This document shows, one piece after another, positions 48,615-59,100 of a stretch of DNA of 64,000 nucleotides; the first letter of the stretch is position 1, and every line of letters begins with the position of its first letter. Under the pieces are notes generated by a model that was given only the letters and a program-made list of their open reading frames with translations, did not search any database and was not told the DNA's origin. The DNA is from Lotus japonicus (lineage: Eukaryota > Streptophyta > Magnoliopsida > Fabales > Fabaceae). The DNA lies in the NCBI RefSeq assembly GCF_012489685.1, contig NC_080042.1, positions 8,510,852-8,574,851 on the forward strand, in the 5' to 3' direction. Made by a program: the position numbers and the translations under genes.

Positions 48615-51600
48615 ATGAAGTCCAGTTTGCCTAAAACTTTGTTTCCTTTTTGTTATCTCAGGAAAAAATATATTGCAGATCGTCCTACTCCTTCTGCTTG
48701 GTGTGATTTTGATAAAGTGGAACAAATTTCACTTGATGATCATCCTTGGAATATCAAGGTGCGTGTTCTTGCTTGCTGGAAAAATCCTGATGAGCTGTTG
48801 GAATCTGAATCATCATGCTTGGAAATGGTGCTTATTGGTGCTGAGGTAGGAATTGTAGACTAATCTAATAATATATGTTACTTATGCTCTATACTTCATT
48901 GTATCATTGTTTCATTATAATTAGTGACAATGTTTCTTTAGTTAAGTAGACTTCTTCAATGTGTTGTATTTCCTCTTTAAACATTCATAGTGTGACTTTG
49001 CATTTGTTGTAGGGTGTCAAAATACAAGCTTCTATCTGTAAGAGACACCCAATAAGGAATCAGATTGCTGAAGGAGCTGTGTACAAGATATCAAATTTCA
49101 GGATCTTCCCTAATGATGGAGTGCTGCGTTTCACCGGGCATAGCTGCAGGCTTTTTTTTCATGGATGCACAAAGATGGTTCGAACCACTGAGGATGGTGT
49201 TATTCCTTTAAACTGCTGGTCCTTCTTTGATACACGCCATATTAAAATTATCAGGGATACCTTCACAGAAGTAATAGGTGAGTGTTATTGAAAACTTGAT
49301 ATTTTTAATGTTATCTAAAATCTTATTCATGGTGTCACTACTGTAAATGATTGATGATATTATATGATAGCCAAATTGCTGTAGTAATATTGGTGCAAGC
49401 ATTGGAATGTAATTTGTTGCAATTTTTTTAGAGAAGTATAATAATAATCTTCACAAATTTTGTATACCAAATGTTAGGAACTCATTTTATACCCACATTA
49501 AAACACTGGAATAAATCACCGCTTCGAGTCTGTTGTTGTTTTCCATAACATTTCCATTCATCTATGTTTCATATTTCATTTAATGTAATGGCAAATTTGA
49601 ATTAGATTTTGTTGGACTGGTCATTGCTGCATCAGAGGAGAAGGTTTACATCAGAAATTCAAAAATTACTAAGAGGATGGTGATTCAACTCCAGGACCTT
49701 AGGTATTTAATATTAGTACAATAATTTTTTTGGGTTACTATTGTCATGCTTGTGTGAAGTGTTTAGTGGGCCTAATGTGATAATTATAATATTCACAGGG
49801 GAAATATCCATTGTGTGCTTGAAGGAGAACATGTGGAAACATTTTTGGAGTATTTGTCTTCAAACTGGACAGAAAAACCTATGATGGTTATACAGTTTGT
49901 CAAAGTTTTCACCCACAGAGGTGATTAGCAGGAAATGGTTTTATGAATGTCCTTATTTAATTTAAATTATATAATTTGATGTGTTTATTAAACAATTTGC
50001 AGGGAGACTATTCATTGATTGCATACCACCTGCAACCAAAATGTACATTGAGCCTGTTATTGAGGAATCAGTTGTGCTAGCTGGAAGGTAGAATCATAAC
50101 TATCCTCTACTAACTTCAATAAAGGGTATATAATTATGTCCATTTTTTAGTTATTATCTCTTTGGACTGACATTTAATTGATTTATCATTAGGTTGGCAG
50201 AAGCTGGATTTCAAAATGGCCCTGTTGAGTTTATAAGTCGTGATATTGCGTATGCGAATCTTAATGCTGACGTGCTGAAGTTCTACCCAAGGAGAACAAT
50301 TTCTGAGCTTTTAGTGGAGAAAGAGGTAAATCTTTATCTTGTTTAATTACATATGTGTTAAATATAATAACTTGGATATTTAGTTATTTTTTTCAGTATT
50401 AATCTGTGATTATATCGTTATATTTGTCTAACATGATCCAAACCTAATTTATTCACAGCAAGGTGTATTTCTTGTTCATGCTGTTGTTGTTGCGGTCTTA
50501 AAGGGTGGTTATTGGTGTTATCCTTCTTGTAGATGCCACAATGAGTTGAATTTACGTAATGATGCGTTTGAATGTTCAAAGTGTTCTATGATCTTTGAGA
50601 AGATGATTCATAGGTCAGTTCAACTATCTTTATTATTTTCACCCACTGTTTTAATGTTCATGTTCAAAAGCCATTTTGTCATAGTCATAATTGTTAATTT
50701 ATGTGATATTGCAACAATAGTCATTGACCACTTGGTTTCAATATTAACAGGTACCGTGTTAAGATTGAAGTTTTTGATGCTTCCGATAATGTTGTTTTTG
50801 TTCTCTTTGAGAGGGAAGTACAACAATTGATTAGTGTGTCATGTGAAGATTTAGTCAGTAACATTAAGGTGTGACATGAAATACTATTTTTTATTGTCTA
50901 TGTGTTTATACTATGGTCTTATATTTATGATGTGAAAGTTATTGACTTCTGAAAACTTATGAATTGTAGGTGGATGATGATTCTAATGTTGTCTATCCAC
51001 AAGAATTTGAAGATCGCATACCTGGAAAAGAGCTTATTTTTAAAATACGTAATGATGGTGGAATTACATATAATGGAGCTGAATGTTACCATGTCCTTGC
51101 CATTACTGAGGATCCTGAAGCAATTTCCTTATTTCATGCATTACAATCTAATGATTCAACTGCCAATGTGTGTTCCTGAAACATTTTTTTTTGCTGCTAA
51201 TTTATTTTACCATATCTTCTTCTTGTATATGGTTTTTTATACGCTTGCTTCTCATGGTGAACCTTAATTCATTGTTTATACATTTTAGGCACAATTTGGG
51301 ACCAATACCACTGGTGTTGAAAACAATGAAGAGCTGGAAGACAAGGAAGTTGGTGGTTTTTCCTATAATACACCATTTGAAGATGTGCCTGAAAGTAGCA
51401 CTGGATCTTTACTTCCCAAACCATTGAAGAGGAAATTGGTGTTGGACTTTGATGATGAATCTGAGGAGGATGGTAATAATGTCCAAGTTGTGGAAGGTTT
51501 CCTGAATGAGAAGAATTCATCTAACTTGGTGCTTTCTGCTGACGAAGACAACATTAGGGTGGAAGTGGATGAGGACAAAAGTATTGATGATGCAGATGAT

Positions 51601-51690
51601 GACTTTGAATGTACTATGATGGAAATTGCTGAGGAAGATGAGTTAGATGATGAAGCTGAATTGGAGGATGATCTTGCATATGTTGACTGA
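48615..51690 (+). CDS. Helitron-borne RPA70-like single-strand DNA-binding protein
   Basis: Ten exons join in frame to 601 aa: 48615-48845, 49013-49277, 49606-49702, 49799-49920, 50003-50087, 50193-50325, 50459-50613, 50751-50868, 50970-51167, 51289-51690. Domain order is as in the RPA70 family: OB region (WNIKVRVLACW), second OB region (NIHCVLEGEH to the end of exon 6), Cys4 zinc ribbon (PSCRCHNE...FECSKC) in exon 7 and a DBD-C-like region with FKIRND in exon 9. The last exon adds a long, strongly acidic tail (Asp/Glu-rich, ending DLAYVD) with a basic PKPLKRKL patch before it, a possible nuclear signal. The start ATG at 48615 is the first in frame after a leader; an exon start at the AG near 48660 is an alternative. 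Downstream of Rep/helicase on the same strand and inside the Helitron end, it fits the RPA-like protein known from plant Helitrons, thought to protect single-stranded intermediates. Confidence 0.85.
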
Positions 51691-52037
51691 GTTACTAATT
51701 CTGTTTTTCTATGTGTTTCATTAAGTTTATCTAACTATGGCACCAGCTTTAGGTTTAAGTATTTTGGATGTTATGTTGTACAATTAAGTCCTTTGTTTAG
51801 TTCAAGGGACATGTTTATGTTTCAAGTGCTTTAGGTATAAGTATTTTGGCTGTTGTGGTGCCCAATTAAGTCGTTTGTTTAGTCCAAGAGACATGTTTAT
51901 GTTTCAAGTGTGTCATATTAGGTAGTTCTTCTAAGTTCTAAGTATGTGTTTTTCATTTTACTGCCATGTATGTGAGACTACATGTTTGTACGTATGTTAT
52001 GTGTTGTTAATATAATGTTGGTGTTTTTTTTAAAGTA

Positions 52038-52040
<3 letters not shown>

Positions 52041-52081
<41 letters not shown>
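52041..52081. repeat. (TA)n microsatellite
   Basis: About 20 uninterrupted TA units followed by CACACA. It produces poly-Tyr/Ile frames on the minus strand that should be ignored. Confidence 0.95.
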
Positions 52082-52089
<8 letters not shown>

Positions 52090-52259
52090 GTATATTGATA
52101 GATAAAAGTCTTGGGAACAATTCCCTCCCAAGTGAGAACAAAGTACAGCTAAAAGAAAGAGAAGACAAACAAATAAAAAGAAGACAACAATAACTAGAAG
52201 AAAACACAAAAAACAAGATAGAAAACTAAGACTAATTACCACGTAAGAAATAACAAATA

Positions 52260-52455
52260 GACAAAGAAAGTCAAGGCTCCCTCCAGTAGCGTTGGATTCA
52301 AAACATATTTTGTCATACTGTATAAAGTCTTGTGCAGCTTCTTCAAGCACAAGGGACCCCCAACTATTATTATTCCAATATTCACGCCACTCTTCCATAC
52401 TCCCTTGTCCAGTAATATATTGGATTCCCAGCAATATCATGACCCACCAACACAA
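52260..52455 (-). other. Possible captured gene fragment
   Basis: On the minus strand, from 52455, the translation contains ITGQGSMEEWREYWNNNSWG and then EEAAQDFIQYDKICFES, a mixed composition unlike the AT-rich flanks. It breaks down into low-complexity sequence past about 52260. I do not recognise the parent protein. Helitrons often carry host gene pieces, so capture is plausible. Confidence 0.35.
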
Positions 52456-53031
52456 GAACTAATTTATCCACACAATATCATCTGTCATCCAAGAATATAG
52501 CATCTGATATGAGAACCCCCTTCCCCATGTAGATTCTTCGTCTACGGGATCAAAGTTGCATAAGAGCAATGAAGTCCTATATCATGATATGCTACTATAA
52601 TACTCATGCTCTGAGTTTCATTCATCATCTCAAGTTTGCAGTAACTCATAACCAGCCTCATAACCAGTCAAAAAAAATTTTAATAGCTTGTACATGGCAA
52701 CATATGTATTATAACATATGTACATAATGTATATCGTATTTAAGTTATTAATTCACACTTATATTATATAGTTTCATATGGATTAGGTTAGCTTTACACC
52801 TCTTACATATGTATACAAGACGGAAATAAGATAAACCAACGAAGAAAAGTGTCTAAAGTAAAAGATAGTGCAGGTGGAAACGCAAATGATAACAATTAAA
52901 ACAACTTCAGTTTGGAACCTTAGCAGATTGTTCAAACGCAAATGGATTAACTGTGTTCAATAACCAGTATAATCAAGTTTAACAAACTCTGTAATCGCTT
53001 ATTCGTGTTTCGAATAAAATTAAATGATAAA

Positions 53032-53064
53032 ACCTCGTGCATCGCACGGGTTAAAGAATCCTAG
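53032..53064 (+). other. Helitron 3' terminus
   Basis: Hairpin with a 3-nt loop (ATC) and CTAG end, with T as the next base. The core CGTGCATCGCACGGG is close to the terminus of the minus-strand Helitron (CCCGTGCATCTGCACGGG on its own strand), so the two elements are related at this end and may use the same Rep. Confidence 0.8.
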
Positions 53065-53130
53065 TCAGATATAGGAAGGAGGAGTTGAAGAGTGAGCTGT
53101 GCATTCAGCAGTGAGTTGACTGCGAGATAG

Positions 53131-56100
53131 ATGACGAAGTTGAATTGCAGAAGAAGCATCCTCCTTCTCCTCTTCTTCTTCTTCCTCGTTGCAGTCTCGT
53201 TAGCAATAGAAGAAGAAGAAGAAGAAGAAACAATCATCTCTCGTTTCCAGCAATACCTTCAAATCCAAACTGACCAACCAAACCCACGTTACAAAGAAGC
53301 ATCAGAGTTTCTCATCTCACAAGCCCAATCCCTCTCACTCGAATTCCAAACCATCGAGTTCGTCTCAGGGAAGCCTCTCGTCCTTCTCAAATGGCCAGGA
53401 ACAAACCCTCACCTCCCTTCCATCATGCTCTACTCCCACACAGACGTCGTCCCCGCCGAGCATCACAAATGGTCCCACCATCCCTTCGGGGCCCACATCG
53501 ACGCCGACGGACGCATCTTCGCTAGAGGCTCTCAGGACATGAAGTGCGTCGGGATGCAGTACTTGGAGGCTGTTCGCCGCCTCAAGGCGCACCACCGCTC
53601 CTTCCACCCACTCCGCTCCGTCTACTTCGCCTTCGCCCCCGACGAGGAGATTGGCGGCCTCGCCGGTGCTGAGAGCTTTTCTCAATCTGATATCTTTCAG
53701 AAGTTGAATGTAGCCATAGTGCTTGATGAAGGTTAGGTACTACATTGAACCTGTTTCAGTTGGGTCAATGTGAAAGCATGTTCACTCAACCCAACAAGTG
53801 CATTCCGTTGGCTGAATGTGCATTGGAAATCGTGATCTCGAATTCCAATGCTTCAAACAGACTTTCTAACTGAAAACTAAACATTGTTAATTGGATTTGG
53901 CCTGTGTTTGGAAGCATAAACACATATTCAAGTGTTTGAGTAAGCCTATGAAATATCTATAATCTCTTGATTTTACTTTGGAAAACAGGTCATATTAGCT
54001 TATTAGCTTATGAATATGCCCCATTTAGAAAAACTTATTTGAGCTTATCTTATAACATAATTTATGCAAGTTTTGGGAAAGCTTATGACCTGAGTATAAG
54101 ATGCGTTGAGCTTATTTTCATAAGCTGTTCAGAATAGCTTATGCTTATTTATAAACTTATTTCAATAAATTTCTTAAAATGGCTTATGAATAAGCGTTGT
54201 TTTCCCAAACACACCAGCTTATGTTTAGCCATAGTGCCCGATGAAGGTTAGGTACATTATTATTAATTAGATTTAGGCCGTGTTTGGAAGAAATTATCTT
54301 ATAGCCTGTGTTTGGAAGCATAAATTATGAGTAAGCTTATGGTTATACTACTATAGTTTATGACATATCTATATATAATCTCTTTTGATTTTATTTTAGG
54401 AAACAGGTCATATTAGCTTATTGGCTTATGAATATAGCTTATGTTTACCAATAGTGCTCGCTGAATGTTAGGTGCATTATTAATTAATTAGATTTAGGCC
54501 GTGTTTGGAAGAACTTATCTTATAGTATAATCACTTGCAAGTGTTTTGTTAAGCTTATGCTTATGAATATAGCTTACTTATTACCTACCTGAAATCTTTT
54601 TGATTTTATTTTTAGAGACTGCTCGTATTAACCGATGAGTAAGCGCTTATACTTAGGTATGTATAAGTTTTTCAAGAGTTTATGAATAAATGCTTATTGC
54701 CATAAACGTTTAATTAAGTGGTATATCCAAAAACACCCTTACATCATAGCAGCTTGGGTAGATATGAGAAATTTGCACTTTTAAGGAAGAATTGATAAGT
54801 TGAATAAAATGAATACCTATGCTATAAGAACAAAGTATTTATCTATCTATCTATGTTAGAACTGGCAGATCTAGGTTAACAGTAATTGGGGAAAAATCAA
54901 GAACAGAGAAGGAAAATGCAATTGAGATCAGAGAAGATTTGGATTTCTTGAAGAACAAGCTTGGATACAGTTTGGAAGAGAAACCACTTTCTCTCTCTAG
55001 CTAACTGAATTCCTCAATTCAGTTCAAGACTCAACTGTTTCCAAAACTCTCTTCTCACTAACAGTAAAGCTATTTATATCCTAGTTTGCTATATTACAAA
55101 CTAGTCCTTTAAGAAAGTATTTATTCTAAGTCAGTCCTAAACATGGACTAACTAATCCTTATTTTGTCTCCTAACATAGACTTGCGAGACAATAGGTCTA
55201 CCCTTGATCCTAACAATACCCCCCTAAAAGAACCACCTTGTCCTCAAGGGGAAAATCAGGAAAGTGAGACATAATGGCAGTGGCTAATTCCCACGAATTC
55301 TCATGAGCTGGTAAGTTCTTCCAAGACAGCAACACTTCCAATTGACCCTGAGCATTTTGCCTCCAATCCAGCAAGTCAGCAGGTTCCACCTCCAAGCAAA
55401 AATCCTCAGTCAAAGTATCAGGAAGAGGTTGAGGAGTATGGCCCTGAGCAACAGCCTTTTTGAGGACAGAAACATGAAAAACAGGATGTATGCGAGCCGT
55501 AGGAGGCAGGTCCAACTTATAAGCAACCTGACCTACTTTAGCCACAATCTGGAAAGGACCATAAAACCTTGCAGAAATCTTAGGATAGGTCCTAGTAGCC
55601 ATAGACTTCATCTTATAGGGATGAAGTTTGAGATATACCCAATCACCAACCACATACTCAACATCCCTCCTATGCTTATCAGCTTGAGTCCGCATGGAAG
55701 CCTGAGCTTTAAGCAAATTCTGCTGCAATTGGGATAACAACACATCTCTTTGCTGTAGCAACTGAGATAAATCATCCAGCTTGGTTAGTTCCACACAACC
55801 CTTCACCAAAATAGGTGGATCTCTACCATATAGAGCCTTAAAGGGTGTCATGCCAGCAGAAACTTGAAAATTGGTATTGTACCAATATTCTGCCCAATGC
55901 AAACCCTCCAACCACTTCCTAGGTGTGGGTCCAACATAACACCTCAAATAGGTTTCAAGACATCTATTCAGCACCTCTGTTTGACCATCAGTTTGAGGAT
56001 GGTAAGAGGTGCTCATCTTCAGGAGAGTGCCAGATAGTCTGAATAATTCTCTCCAGAAATTACTTAAGAAAAGAGGGTCTCTGTCAGAAATTATGGTAGC

Positions 56101-59100
56101 TGGAAAACCATGCAGTTTAACCACTTCATGGATGAAAAGCATAGCCACATCTTTGGCAGAATAGGGGTGCCCCAAAGAAAGGAAATGAGCATACTTAGTC
56201 AACCTGTCCACCACTACTAGCACTGTGTCTTTCCCTTTAACTCTGGGTAGCCCTCCCACAAAATCCATAGAAATGTCCTGCCATACTTGGGAAGGAATGG
56301 GAAGAGGTTGTAACAAACCAGCTGGGGACAAAGCTTGGTACTTGCTTCTTTGACAAATTTCACAAGCAGCCACAAACTTCTGAATATCACTTCTCATGCC
56401 AGGCCAAAATAAGAAACTAGCAATCCTTTTATAAGTCCTAAAGATACCAGAATGTCCCCCAGATACTGTGGCATGACATTCAGCTATGATGACTAGGATC
56501 TTATTGGACTGAGGAGAAAGGACTAACCTGCCCTTATATCGCAAGATGCCTTGTTTCAGCTCATAACCAGGATGTGAAGAGGAATTGAGCAATAGATCCT
56601 GCTTAATCTTCTGTAAAGTGGGATCTCTATCAGCTTCTTGAGCCCATTCCTCAGCCTCATCTGTTTGGACCATAGAAATAGAAGAATACATGTCCCTTCT
56701 AGATAAAGCATCAGCCACTTTATTGTCAACTCCTGGCTTATATTGGATCTCAAAATCCAGCCCTATGAGCTTAACTGCCCACTTAAATTGCTCTTCATTA
56801 TATAATCTCTGGTCTTGCAAAAACTTGAGGCTTCTTTGATCAGTCTTTATGATGAAATGTCTGCCCAAAAGGTAGTGCTTCCATCTCTGGACAGCTTGAA
56901 CTAGGGCCATCAATTCCCTCTCATACACAGATTTAAGTTGGGATCGAGGAGAAGGGCCCTTACTCCAATATGCCAAAGGCTTTCCCTCTTGCATGAGGAC
57001 TGCCCCAATCCCCTTACTGGATGCATCAGTTTCAACTACAAAGGTTTTATCAAAATTTGGGACTGCCAACAATGGTAATTGAACCATAGCCTGCTTGAGA
57101 GCTTGAAAAGAAGCTGTAGCTTCTGCTGACCATACAAATGCATCTTTTTTGGTCAAATCTGTTAAAGGTTTAGCTATTTTTCCATAATCTTTGACAAATC
57201 TCCTGTAGTAGCCTGTCAACCCTAGGAAACCCCTCAATCCCTTAATTTCTGTAGGAATTGGCCAGAGTTGCATTGCCTCTACTTTCTTCTCATCAGCCGC
57301 TACCCCCTGTCCTGAAATAATGTGCCCTAAATACTCTAGACTGGTCTGGCCAAAAGTACACTTCTTTTTGTTTGCCTTAAGAGAATGGAGCTGAAGTGTA
57401 GCCAACACTTGCTTGAGATGAGATATATGAGCTTCTTGGTCCTTACTATAGACCAAAATGTCATCAAAGAAGACTAGAACAAACCGCCGCAAAAATGGCT
57501 TGAGAATGTCATTCATCAAGGCTTGGAAAGTGGAAGGAGCATTGGTGAGCCCAAAAGGCATGACCAAGAACTCATAATGGCCCTCATGAGTTCTAAAAGC
57601 TGTCTTAGCCACATCCTCATCCCTCATTTTGATTTGGTGATAACCAGATTTAAGGTCCAGTTTAGAGAAAATAGTAGCTCCCCCTATTTCATCCAAAAGT
57701 TCTTCAATAACAGGTATAGGAAATTTGTTGGGGATAGTCACCTTATTCAAAGCTCTATAATCCACACAAAATCTCCATCCTCCATCCTTCTTTTTAACCA
57801 AAATGATAGGACTAGCAAAAGGGCTTATGCTAGGCCTAATAATTCCTGAATGTAACATCTCCTGAACCATCTTTTCCACCTCAGATTTCTGGAAATGGGG
57901 AATTTTGTAAGGTCTCAGATTAGGAATATCAGCTCCTACCTTCAAATGTATGGCATGATCATGCTTCCTTGAAGGTGGTAATCCCTGAATGTCCTGGAAT
58001 ACTTCATCAAATTCTCCCAAAGCTGCACTCAATTCTGGACAAATTTCCTCTTCCTTCCTAGCTGGACTTGGCTCAGCTGTCAACTGCAGTAGCCAACCCT
58101 CTCCTTCTGCCTTCAGTAAATTCATGAAGGACCTAACACTAATTTGACTTTTAGTGAGAGCAGGATCTCCAGTAATTAACTTCCATTCATCTCCCTGTTT
58201 AATAGACAATTTCAGCTTTCCAAAGTCAGCTTTTACTTCTCCTAAGCTGGCCAACCATTCAAGGCCTAGCACCAAATCAATGCCTTGTAACCCAAACAAG
58301 TAATATTCCTGTTGGAACTGAATCCCTTGAATGTCCACCATCAACCCCTCACACTTGCCTTGACATCTTACCTTGTATCCATCCCCCACTTCCACAGTAT
58401 AACTTGCTGTAGGGGTAATGTGCAGTTGCAGGGAGGCCACTAATTCATGTGAAACAAAATTGTGGGAAGCTCCACAATCTATGAGGATTACTACTTCCTG
58501 GCCATTGATGAATCCCCTCACCTTCCAAGACTTTGCAGAAGTAAAACCAGCTATGGAATGAAGTGATAATTGCAAGGATTTCATACTTTTGTCTTCTTCT
58601 CCAGGAACTGCCAATTCCTCTTCTTCTTCTTCCTCCATAATCACCATTCTTAGATGCTTATTCTTGCATCTATGTTCCCTACTGAAAGGCTCATCACACC
58701 TGAAACATAGCCTTTTTTCCCTTTTTTCTTTCATTTCTGCACTAGACAATTGCCTATAATCTCCACTTCTCAAAGCAGGAGCTACATTAGCAGTATTAGC
58801 ACTACTACCAGAACCAGTTTCTGTTTTCTTATCTCCCAATGACTTTGATTCAACAGTCACAACCTTATTAAAAGGATTATTCCTATAATATCCACTCCCT
58901 CTATTGCTAGGATTGGGAGTAGCTTTTTGTAAAACCAAATTCTTCTGTTCTATCATTAAAGCTTTTTGAATTACTGAAGTTAAAGTAGTCAATTCATAAA
59001 GTTTTACCTCTACACGAATCTCCTCCTTCAAGCCATTCAAGAAGATTCCCTTGGCAAAATCTTGATCTATCTCTCTTAGAGCCCCTACATATTTCTCAAA

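Larger units (their letters stand above)
38318..50531 (+). repeat. Copy 2 of the 12.2-kb duplicated block
   Basis: Starts directly after the N gap with the sequence found at 25973 and matches copy 1 to the base where copy 1 ends. Single-base losses cluster at about 41460-42480, including in homopolymers, whereas 42500-47700 is nearly identical to copy 1. Confidence 0.85.
51691..53031. other. 3' part of the large Helitron
   Basis: After the RPA 3' UTR there is a short imperfect direct repeat (phrases around gtttagttcaagggacatgtttatgtttcaagtg at about 51796 and 51876), a TA microsatellite at 52041-52081, and sequence at 52260-52455 that reads as protein-like on the minus strand. I see no complete gene. 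Confidence 0.5.
26731..53064 (+). mobile_element. Large RepHel + RPA Helitron (5' end not fixed)
   Basis: The element encodes Rep/helicase and an RPA-like protein on one strand. It ends with a hairpin (ACC-T-CGTGC / GCACGGGT, 53032-53051, one bulged T), ten bases, and CTAG (53061-53064) followed by T: the standard Helitron 3' end. The start given is only the last point before coding sequence; the true 5' TC lies upstream, probably between 24.7 and 26.7 kb. If the 12.2-kb block is an assembly duplicate, the real length is about 14-16 kb. Both the Rep nuclease residues and the helicase motifs are intact, so it may be, or recently was, autonomous. Confidence 0.75.

Noticed and set aside
52007..52216. 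Minus-strand frame with Tyr/Ile repeats
   Set aside because: It is a translation of the TA microsatellite and adjacent AT-rich DNA.
57523..57849. Plus-strand frames inside the chromovirus
   Set aside because: They are antisense to a complete gag-pol frame with all expected domains.
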